Source: Diplocloster modestus (GTDB lineage Bacteria > Bacillota > Clostridia > Lachnospirales > Lachnospiraceae). Taken from it: 64,000 bases of DNA. This document shows positions 52,979 to 60,165 of the stretch, one piece after another. The translations under genes and the position numbers were made by a program. The notes beneath the pieces are model-generated. The model was not told the DNA's origin. It saw only the letters and a program-made list of their open reading frames with translations, and made no database searches. Position 1 is the first letter of the stretch, and each line of letters opens with the position of its first letter. The stretch lies in assembly GCF_019042245.1 (NCBI RefSeq), contig NZ_JAHQCX010000007.1, positions 125,232-189,231 of the forward strand, given 5' to 3'.

Positions 52979-53206
52979 TCAAACCCGCAGCAGCCGGGGA
53001 GAGTTGGAATACCAGATCACCCCTTTCTATGGAGATTCAGACGGAATCACCTTGAACGCCTGAGTACCTTATTCAAGTGCCCCCCTGCTCTTTTGCTCCC
53101 CGGGCAGTTCAGACGGCGTAACCATTCCGATGAGGGCGGACTATCCTGGGGGCGGCGGGATTGGTCCGTGCTCCCGGGCATTGGGCGGCCGTGCAGCTGC
53201 TTAATG
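52979..53206. other. Gap with probable gene debris
   Basis: The plus strand contains an open stretch reading SSRGELEYQITPFYGDSDGI and TLNA before TGA at 53061, which looks protein-like but has no start or recognisable family. The rest of the gap shows no gene, hairpin or repeat. Probably remains of the lost region that also left the AraC fragment. Confidence 0.3.
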
Positions 53207-54187
53207 TCAGGGTATCCGGAATTCTACCATGATCCTTCCGTTGCTGGTCTTCGCCTTCAGATGTTTCCTCTGGTCAGGATACTGGTAGTTTGGCAGATTA
53301 TTCGATGAATTACTGGTCTTGCTCTCGATCCCGTAATCTCTCATATCTCCCAGTATGTTGCCGGTAATGGAGGAGTTGCAGGTGGTCAGCACAATGTTGT
53401 CCCCGATGATGTCCTGAAGAGAGATGGAACCGTTCTTTGTGGACAGCAGCAGCGTATCCGGGAAGCTGCAGTTCGCGGCATTTACCCTATCGTTGCAGGT
53501 GATCGCTTCCAGCCGTCTCCCGTTCAGATTTCTCAGAAGCAGTCCTCCATTGCTGGTCTGCAGCAACATGGTGTCTGCAGACATATTCTCTGCCGTAATT
53601 TTCGCGTTGCAGGTGATCAGCTGGACATCCGACATCTTAGGCAGCGACGTAGCGTTGATCTGACTGTTCGACGTCTTCACTCTCATGCTTCCGTGGAAGT
53701 TCTCAGGGATCTCTAGGATTACCCGCTGGGGAAAGCGGAACCAGTTTGCTATATTTAACGGAAACATCCGCATCCGGTGGCGGAAGATAAATTCTCCGTG
53801 ATCTACTGTGTGAATGACCTCATCTACGCCTTCTCTGGGCTGAAATAGTACCCTGACGGTTCCTGAGGGAACCTGGCGGATCTCAATTCTTAAATTCTGC
53901 GCCTCTACAAAGATTTTTGTGATCGGTGTCTGGGTTGTGTAGTCCTGTCGGTTTTGCTCCGTTTTTGGAGGCGTGAGGATCTGTGTGTATTCTTTGTACT
54001 CGTTTTTTATTTGGCCCGCGATATCTTCCGGTCTGCCAAATCCCGCGATGATATTTTCCTCTGTTCTTCCCTGCTCCAATCCGTCACAGATCAGTTCCTG
54101 GTAATACTCGGTCAACTGGTCTATGTCACTTTGTTTCAACTGGGGAAGCTGTTCTGTTAGTCGGTTCAGAAATTCGTCCTTATTCAT
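53207..54187 (-). CDS. DUF1700-DUF4097 fusion protein
   Basis: 326 residues. The first 70 residues form the DUF1700/HAAS helical domain (MNKDEFLNRLTEQLPQLKQS, EYYQELICDGLEQGRTEENI). From residue 90 there is a DUF4097-type right-handed beta-helix with repeated SN-G ladders (LLQTSNGGLLLRNLNGRRLE, LLLSTKNGSISLQDIIGDNI, LKAKTSNGRIMVEFRIP). No membrane helix is present, although many relatives have them. It is coupled by a 4-nt overlap to a PadR repressor; in such pairs PadR usually controls both genes. Confidence 0.85.
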   Translation of the reverse strand: MNKDEFLNRLTEQLPQLKQSDIDQLTEYYQELICDGLEQGRTEENIIAGFGRPEDIAGQIKNEYKEYTQILTPPKTEQNRQDYTTQTPITKIFVEAQNLRIEIRQVPSGTVRVLFQPREGVDEVIHTVDHGEFIFRHRMRMFPLNIANWFRFPQRVILEIPENFHGSMRVKTSNSQINATSLPKMSDVQLITCNAKITAENMSADTMLLQTSNGGLLLRNLNGRRLEAITCNDRVNAANCSFPDTLLLSTKNGSISLQDIIGDNIVLTTCNSSITGNILGDMRDYGIESKTSNSSNNLPNYQYPDQRKHLKAKTSNGRIMVEFRIP

Positions 54188-54507
54188 TGTTTACCCTCCT
54201 GGCTGTTTTTTTCTACAAAATTATAGATCTGTTTCATCTCTTCCCATTCGCCTAAAAAATCATTAATTTTTCCGATTCCTGTCTCTGTGATCTGATAGTA
54301 TTTTCTGGTTCTGCCGTTGTGTTCCTGTTTATAGGTAGTCACAAAGCCGGCGCTCTCCAGTCGCTTCAGGATAGGATACAGGGTTGATTCCGATATCTCA
54401 ATGCATTGGGATACTTCTCCTATAATCATATATCCATAGGAGGGCCCTCTCTCTAAAACGGACAGGACACATACATCCAATACTCCTTTTTTTCTCTGGG
54501 TATCCAT
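54184..54507 (-). CDS. PadR family transcriptional regulator
   Basis: 107 residues from ATG 54507, just after AAGGAGGTGGAAA. PadR winged helix: LDVCVLSVLERGPSYGYMII, ISESTLYPILKRLESAGFVT, and the wing TYKQEHNGRTRKYYQITETG. The C-terminal helix is short (IGKINDFLGEWEEMKQIYNF), as in PadR-s1 members. It is first in a two-gene operon with the DUF1700-DUF4097 gene and probably represses its own promoter. Confidence 0.92.
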   Translation of the reverse strand: MDTQRKKGVLDVCVLSVLERGPSYGYMIIGEVSQCIEISESTLYPILKRLESAGFVTTYKQEHNGRTRKYYQITETGIGKINDFLGEWEEMKQIYNFVEKNSQEGKQ

Positions 54508-54554
54508 TTTCCACCTCCTTTTATTGTAAAGCACACAAGTCCTATCTATTTATA

Positions 54555-54812
54555 ACGTTTCACGCACAGAGCGAAGTGCAATGACCTAGGACGACAATCC
54601 TGTCTATTTGATATTTCCGCTGCAAATGCCCTATGATGCCATGCAAATCATCCAGCATCTAATCCACTGATACCGGCATACCGGCCTTCCTGTTACGGCG
54701 AAGTGTTTTGCCCGCACCGTGCTGATCCCAATGGACATGGGTAAACATATCTCCCCAGACCTTATCCAGCTCATACGCAAACAGCGATTCAAAGCTGCCT
54801 CCTCTGGGGGGA
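54555..54812 (-). pseudogene. Transposase-like remnant (IS1634/IS4-like, tentative)
   Basis: The minus strand encodes FESLFAYELDKVWGDMFTHV, HWDQHGAGKTLRRNRKAGMP and VSVD, a stop at 54659, then in the same frame MLDDLHGIIGHLQRKYQIDR and IVV. Spacing of G-M-P-V and Y-x-I-D-R-I-V-V resembles DDE transposases of the IS1634 type. There are no terminal repeats and no complete domain. The rest of the 600-nt gap (54508-55107) holds only the 14-bp repeat described next. Confidence 0.4.
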
Positions 54813-54848
54813 CCTTATTTTTATGCGCCACCTTACATGCTGTATTAT

Positions 54849-54890
54849 GCATACTATGCATTGTATACTATGCATTGCATACTATGTATA
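54849..54890. repeat. Three 14-bp tandem repeats, palindromic
   Basis: GCATACTATGCATT, GTATACTATGCATT and GCATACTATGTATA follow one another, with a partial unit upstream and TAATATAGTATA downstream. Each unit contains near-palindromes around ATGCAT or GTATAC. The array precedes the gene at 55108 by about 220 nt and could be a regulator binding array. Confidence 0.6.
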
Positions 54891-55107
54891 ATATAGTATA
54901 AAATATAAATTGTCAACGGAAAAAATTATTTTCTTTTACAATATGCAACATTTCCTTTATAACGTGACACTAGTGTTATATATCCCAACAGGTTGCTGTA
55001 ACAATAAATGGACGGCTTGAACTGTTCGGAGGTATACACGGATGGGTAGGGGTCTGAAATGGCTAAAACCCTAAGGTGCAAATCAAACATATAAGGAGTA
55101 TTATATT

Positions 55108-55932
55108 ATGAAGAAAAAGCATATCATTTTAATTCTGGCATCAGTTGTAATTCTCATCCTGATCGCCCTGGCTGTTATTTTTGCTGTTCGTAAGAACGCG
55201 GAGGACAAGACGGCTGTTCAGGCTATGTACATACCCTATGACGAGGGCTCCCACATCATGGTAAGTGATGAGAGCGGCGTCTTTACGGTCCATTTTCCGG
55301 AGGATATCTATGATATCAACGGAAAGAAAATCACGCAGGACCAACTGGAGAAGGGCAATCTCTTAAAAATCTACGGGAATGGGATCATGATGCAGTCCTA
55401 TCCCGGCCAGTACCCCGGAGTCACCAAAATCAAAGTAGTGGAGCAGGGCTCTCCCTCCGACGCGGACCGCTATCAGGAGCTTATCGATACGCTCTATCAG
55501 GAGCCGGATCCGGCCGAACCGCCCAGCCTGGATATAAATTACCGGACGAATCTGGCTGTGGTCACAGCTATGACTACCCGTGGTGCGTTTCGCTGGGAAT
55601 ATAAGGATAAAGATGGCGCCATGCAGTCTGTAATAACGGATGCCCCCAGCATGCTGGCTTTCCCTGATCTGGCAGACATATCTCTTCCCGAACCGGCAGA
55701 TCTTACCCTGCTTTTTACAAAAAAGCCGGATGAAGTCACGGTAATCCGACATGCCGCCGATCATTATCAGGATCAGGCGTACATCGAGACTGATCCTAAA
55801 GGAGAACAGGTGGAGGTCACCACCTCGGAAGACGGTCAAACTATTATTCCTCAGGCGGAAGCAGGTTATATCTATGTAGTCCGGGGCGTCTGGGGGACAA
55901 GTGATGTGGAATTCGGTTTTTTGACGAAATAA
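55108..55932 (+). CDS. Membrane-anchored extracytoplasmic protein, unknown function
   Basis: 274 residues. One N-terminal helix (HIILILASVVILILIALAVI) without a lipobox or clear cleavage site. The exported part contains a beta-rich segment resembling DUF3221-like small domains (QLEKGNLLKIYGNGIMMQSY, PGQYPGVTKIKVVEQGSPSD), then an unrecognised region ending GYIYVVRGVWGTSDVEFGFL. TAAGGAGT precedes the ATG. It is a single gene with its own terminator. The function is unknown. Confidence 0.8.
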   Translation: MKKKHIILILASVVILILIALAVIFAVRKNAEDKTAVQAMYIPYDEGSHIMVSDESGVFTVHFPEDIYDINGKKITQDQLEKGNLLKIYGNGIMMQSYPGQYPGVTKIKVVEQGSPSDADRYQELIDTLYQEPDPAEPPSLDINYRTNLAVVTAMTTRGAFRWEYKDKDGAMQSVITDAPSMLAFPDLADISLPEPADLTLLFTKKPDEVTVIRHAADHYQDQAYIETDPKGEQVEVTTSEDGQTIIPQAEAGYIYVVRGVWGTSDVEFGFLTK

Positions 55933-55950
55933 AGAGTTCTATTATGTATG

Positions 55951-55978
55951 GACAGGCTGAAATATAGCCTGTCTTTTT
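55951..55978 (+). terminator. Rho-independent terminator
   Basis: GACAGGCT pairs with AGCCTGTC (8 bp, 7-nt loop), followed by TTTTTC on the plus strand, 18 nt after the stop of the gene at 55108. Confidence 0.85.
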
Positions 55979-56269
55979 CATGGAATCCAGGTAATAAACA
56001 GGAATCCGGTTTGGTATATAACCGCTCTTTTGTCCGATCGATTGGTTATCAAATAAATTGCAATTTTTTTTACGTACCATGGATTGGGAATAATTACAAG
56101 TCCTGGAATGCCTGTAATACCAATGTTTCCTTACCCAATCCTATGGGAGGTATTCGGATATGTGTAAAATTATTTGTTCAAAACAGAGAAAAAAAGTTTG
56201 TACAAGACATTTATACCCACATCCGGTATAATAAAAGTACGCGATTGGGGATTACAGAAAGGAAAGGAG

Positions 56270-56806
56270 ATGAGTAGAATAGCCGATAATGAAAAACTGG
56301 ATTTGATTCTATCTACCATTACGGAACTGAAGACTGACGTTTCAGAGCTTAAGACTGATATTACAGAACTTAAATCTGACTTTACAGTACTTAAGGCTGA
56401 CTTTACGGAACTGAAGACTGACGTTACAGTACTTAAGGCTGATGTTACAGAGCTTAAATCTGACGTTACAGAGCTTAAATCTGACGTTACAGAGCTTAAA
56501 TCTGACGTTACAGAACTTAAGTCCAACGTTTCAGTCCTCAATGGTAAAGTCTATGACCTCGACCTTAGTCTCTGCAATCTGCAAACCGATGTAAAAACAC
56601 TTTCCCGCGATGTCACTCTTTTAAAAATGACACTGGAAAATGAAACGAACCGGAATATTCAGATCGTGGCAGAAGGTCATTTGGATCTTTACCGAAAAAT
56701 GGTTCAGGCCACCAGTACCGCCCAAAATGCGGAAAGCCTGATTGAGATGCACAGTATCCGTTTAAATCGTCATGATAACCAGATCGCTGCGCTGAAAATG
56801 GCATAA
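56270..56806 (+). CDS. Coiled-coil protein made of TELKSDV heptads
   Basis: 178 residues from ATG 56270, preceded by GGAAAGGAG; the frame extends 32 codons upstream without a ribosome site. After a 17-residue head (MSRIADNEKLDLILSTI) come ten exact seven-residue repeats, variants of TELKSDV. The Val and Leu fall on heptad a/d positions, so a long parallel coiled coil is expected. The rest (LSLCNLQTDVKTLSRDVTLL, EMHSIRLNRHDNQIAALKMA) keeps weaker heptads. No membrane helix or signal is present. It resembles the tail of phage or cell-division coiled coils only in general form. The function is unknown. Confidence 0.75.
   Translation: MSRIADNEKLDLILSTITELKTDVSELKTDITELKSDFTVLKADFTELKTDVTVLKADVTELKSDVTELKSDVTELKSDVTELKSNVSVLNGKVYDLDLSLCNLQTDVKTLSRDVTLLKMTLENETNRNIQIVAEGHLDLYRKMVQATSTAQNAESLIEMHSIRLNRHDNQIAALKMA
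56321..56530 (+). repeat. 21-bp tandem repeat in the coiled-coil gene
   Basis: Ten 21-bp units; several consecutive ones are identical (ACAGAGCTTAAATCTGACGT plus T). The most similar units lie at the 3' end, which suggests recent duplication by slippage. Frame is preserved. Confidence 0.9.
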
Positions 56807-56828
56807 CTGGTATCAAAGGGGCTGTTGT

Positions 56829-56854
56829 AGAATAGCTGAGTAATCAGCTATTCT
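56829..56854 (+). terminator. Hairpin after the coiled-coil gene
   Basis: AGAATAGCTGA pairs perfectly with TCAGCTATTCT (11 bp, 4-nt loop), with TTATTTTT shortly after on the plus strand. Confidence 0.7.
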
Positions 56855-56979
56855 ATCTAGCCTTATTTTTCTGATTGAAAACAGAAAAGAGGGTATCGCA
56901 AAATTATCATTTTAGATGATTGAGCGGCCCCCTCTATATGGATCAAACACAAACTGCTATACCTTTATAGAAACAACAT

Positions 56980-57867
56980 TTAAAATGTTAAACGATCTTC
57001 ACTCACTGCAGCGCTCTCCTTCTTGATACTCTTATCCTTCTTGAGAAGGAACCAGGAAATACCGACAAATATAACGCCTACAACTGCCATTCCCACATAA
57101 ACTCCGATGACATCCGGCAGGAATCCAAGTGCCTCTGCAAGATAGGTACCGCAGAAATTGAACAGCGCATGCAATAGAATCGCAGCATACAGGGAGTTGT
57201 AACGCTCGTTAACGAATCCTAAGAGCAAGCCCAGACAGAAGGCATATGTCCCCTGTATCCAGTTCATATGTATAATTCCAAACATCAGTGCCTGTAGGAT
57301 ATTGGCCAGCAGGAAATTCAGACCTGCCCGTCTGGCAAACTTATAGGTTAATCCCCGGAATATCACTTCCTCACAGATTGGGGCAAATACAATCGTGGAG
57401 ATAGTTGAGAAAATGGTTCTGTCAGCGATACCGGTCTGTTCCATCAATAAATTATAATCTTCCATCAAATCCGGGAATGCGAAACCCGCCACAGACAGAT
57501 AAAGAGTTATGATAAAATAAAAACCGATCGCCAGGCAGATCTCTGCCGAAAAAGATCTCACGCTGAAAACCTGCGTAAACTTCAACCGCTCTTTTTTCCG
57601 CACAAATCCAAAATAGTACCACAGTCCAAACCCGATCAGCCAGCTGATCTGTATAATAATCAAAAGCAGCATATAGTGATCCATTATCATCTGGGGCAGA
57701 GAATTCAAAACTTCTGTCATCGACATAGGCATTCCCTTCGCATTCGCGGACGTCAATTCCATCAACACAATACCCAGTATCACCACAACTTCTACCAAAA
57801 GTTCAAGCACTATCATGGACACGGCCGGTACCAGGGCCAAAAGAAAATTTCCAACTTTTTTGAACAT
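56980..57867 (-). CDS. CPBP family intramembrane glutamic metalloprotease
   Basis: 295 residues with about eight helices. The Abi/CPBP motifs are present: motif 1 FAPICEEVIFRGLTYKFARR (E-E-x-x-x-R), motif 2 in LANILQALMFGIIHMNWIQG (F and H), and motif 3 NSLYAAILLHALFNFCGTYL (H-x-x-x-N). Such proteins process prenylated or signal peptides in membranes, or act in bacteriocin self-protection. The gene stands alone, so no substrate can be named. AAGGAGA precedes the ATG. Confidence 0.9.
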   Translation of the reverse strand: MFKKVGNFLLALVPAVSMIVLELLVEVVVILGIVLMELTSANAKGMPMSMTEVLNSLPQMIMDHYMLLLIIIQISWLIGFGLWYYFGFVRKKERLKFTQVFSVRSFSAEICLAIGFYFIITLYLSVAGFAFPDLMEDYNLLMEQTGIADRTIFSTISTIVFAPICEEVIFRGLTYKFARRAGLNFLLANILQALMFGIIHMNWIQGTYAFCLGLLLGFVNERYNSLYAAILLHALFNFCGTYLAEALGFLPDVIGVYVGMAVVGVIFVGISWFLLKKDKSIKKESAAVSEDRLTF

Positions 57868-57913
57868 CTTATGTGTCTCCTTTATTTTCTCAAGATATTG
57901 CCGGCTTTATTAT

Positions 57914-58013
57914 ATCATGATAGCAAGCAATCATGATACCCTCCGGGGGATGCGCACTCCGCGCCAGGGAACGTGCTCCGGCGCAGATATAATGTCTGTC
58001 AACATTATATCAT
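57914..58013. repeat. Family 2 palindromic repeat, third copy
   Basis: It opens with the 22-nt palindromic block ATCATGAT...ATCATGAT, then ATGCGCACTCCGCGCCAGGG and the 10-bp inverted repeat GATATAATGT/ACATTATATC. It matches the second unit at 19615-19676 with few differences and lies upstream of the CPBP gene. Confidence 0.8.
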
Positions 58014-58118
58014 ACAGTACAGGCAAATGGGGATTTATTTCGAGAAAGACCGGATCACAATTTAATCCTAATGCAAAGAACATCTGGTCACATTTTTAGG
58101 CTCATTGCGCACAGGAAC

Positions 58119-58977
58119 TCATACCCCATACAGCTCACTGGCAGAATGATATTTTCCAGTTGCTCCCGGCATCTTCAAGTTCCGCACAGCAATGACCTCG
58201 TCCATTTCCTTCACATACTTTGACGCGATGGTCTTCGCATTTCCCAAAAGCTGTTCTTCTATGATCTTGCCGGAGGATTTGCCCACGATGGTCTCGGTGC
58301 GTTCTCTGGATGAGAACAGGGTAAAGATCATCGCCTCGGCTCCTGCGGCACGGCAGGCGGCCTCCCCGATCGAAGCGGCCTGATGCTCGCTCATGCCGAT
58401 GATATCTGCGTTCATCACCGCCTTTACCCCACCCTCTGCGATCCGGCCCGCTTCCCTTAAGCAGGCAGCCTCATGTTCACTTTTGTCAAGGCGAAGCTTA
58501 AACAGCATATCATTTATATTCACCAGGTCACATGGAAAAGCATCCCGGATTGTGCAGCCCAGATCATAGGACATGGCGTCAAAACCAGCGATTCCCATTT
58601 TCTGAATCGGATGTTTGGTATTCAGTTCTTCATATAACGCTTTCAGGCTCGTATACTGAACCATCGGATAATCGATCACATCCGGAACCGTAACACAGGC
58701 GAATTCCGGCAGCAGCCTGATATCGGGCTAGGCTGATACCTCTCGCGCCACTTTCACTCCCTTCGGCGCACACAGAACGACCGGATCACCCTCCATGCCG
58801 AACAACAGCGCCCCCCCGTTCGAAGATCGTCCACACATTACTGACATAGCGCAGATTCTCTTTGCGGTATTCATCACCATAGATTAAGACGGCGTCAATT
58901 CTCCGCCCGGCCATCATACCGCGGATATTTTGGATGCGCTGTTCAAACTCTGACTTCGGAATTTTTATTTTATTCAT
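58119..58977 (-). pseudogene. M24 (Xaa-Pro peptidase-like) family gene, multiply disrupted
   Basis: From ATG 58977 the creatinase N-domain reads EQRIQNIRGMMAGRRIDAVL and NLRYVSNVWTIFERGG. The frame is lost at a run of eight G. In the next frame it continues ALLFGMEGDPVVLCAPKGVK until a TAG at 58730 within VSA-stop-PDIRLLPEF. The rest opens from 58679 (DYPMVQYTSLKALYEELNTK, EHEAACLREAGRIAEGGVKA). The metal-binding C-terminal part of M24 enzymes is missing; the end is an unrelated GATGKYHSASELYGV. It starts inside the preceding DapA-like gene's stop (8-nt overlap). Confidence 0.8.
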
Positions 58978-59870
58978 CGCACTTTCCTCTCTCTAGCAGA
59001 CCGACGATCGCCTGGTCCACCGCCTCTTTTTGTTCTTCGGAAATCGGAAGGAACGGCTGCCGGCAGGTACCCAGATTCCTCCCACGCCTCGTGGCCGCAT
59101 ACTTGATGGCCTGCTTGGCGTTTCCGTAATCCTCCAGATGAGGGAGCCAAGGCAGCAGTTCCAGATAGACCTTCCAGGCTTCCTCATACTTTTTCTCAAA
59201 CAACAGGTGGACCATGGCAGAGCAGGTCTGCGGAAACACATTGGCCGCCATGGAGACCCAGCTCACAGCACCGAAACCAATCGCTTCATAGCACTGATCA
59301 TCCCAGCCGGAAAAGATCTTAATTCCATAATTGGAACCCAGCAGAATCTGGCGCTGCCTGCGGATATTTCCCGTACATTCCTTACAGTATTCGATATTCT
59401 TAAGCTCCAGCAGCCGCAGAATCGTATCGGATGAGATATCCACAACGGTGGACCAGAGGATTGTTGTACACCATAATCAGCATATCCACAGACTCCGATA
59501 TCATTTTAAAATGATTATATACCTCATCCTGAGTCGGATTATTATAAGGCGGAGGAAGGAGCATAATTCCATCCGCGCCATAGCTCTTTGCAACGTTCGC
59601 CAGTTCAATCACACGGTTCGCGGTCTCCGCGGTGACCCCCGCAACCACGGGTACACGGCCTTTCGCAGCGTCCACCACGCACCGGATCTCTTCTTTTTGC
59701 TCATCCCAGGTCATAGCCGCGTATTCACCAGTAGAACCGTTGGGGATCAGCCCATGTACTCCCTCTTTGATCATCCAGTCCGCGTGTTCTGTCAACGCGT
59801 TAAAATCTATCTCTCCGTTTTCCTTGAATGGGGTTACAACCACCGGGTATACTCCTCTGAAATCACTCAT
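58970..59870 (-). pseudogene. Dihydrodipicolinate synthase/N-acetylneuraminate lyase family gene, frameshifted
   Basis: From ATG 59870: SDFRGVYPVVVTPFKENGEI, GLIPNGSTGEYAAMTWDEQK, GVTAETANRVIELANVAKSY and LLPPPYNNPTQDEVYNHFKM, ending in IMVYNNP. There the frame shifts by one base near 59455 and continues WSTVVDISSDTILRLLELKN and EYCKECTGNIRRQRQILLG, where Lys is the Schiff-base residue. Both catalytic halves remain recognisable, so the lesion is a single, recent indel. Class I aldolase of a sugar-acid or amino-acid pathway. Confidence 0.85.
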
Positions 59871-60165
59871 TTTTATATCCATTCCTTTCGCGCTGCTCAA
59901 GGCACAAAACGTCATGAAAAACGTTGGCTTCTCGTAGCTTTCTTTTTTTAATAGTTTCCATAGGGATACTCAGTATACTACAAATCACAGGGAGGTGAGT
60001 GGGCTGTCCGAACTATCGGATGACCGTATTTTTATATGTGTAGAATGCTTTTTCAAGCAATACTTGTGGGTAAATCAGTAAAACGATGTATTAATTTATC
60101 ATTCTGTCAAACCAATAGCATATAAAATGCAGATGCGGTATGAATTCTCTAATTTGTGCGGAGTA

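Noticed and set aside
54631-54901. Small open frames on both strands between the PadR gene and 55108
   Set aside because: No ribosome sites; the minus strand is better explained by a transposase-like remnant in another frame.
56174-56269. 32-residue N-terminal extension of the coiled-coil protein
   Set aside because: No ribosome site at its start, while GGAAAGGAG precedes ATG 56270 and the sequence before it is not protein-like.
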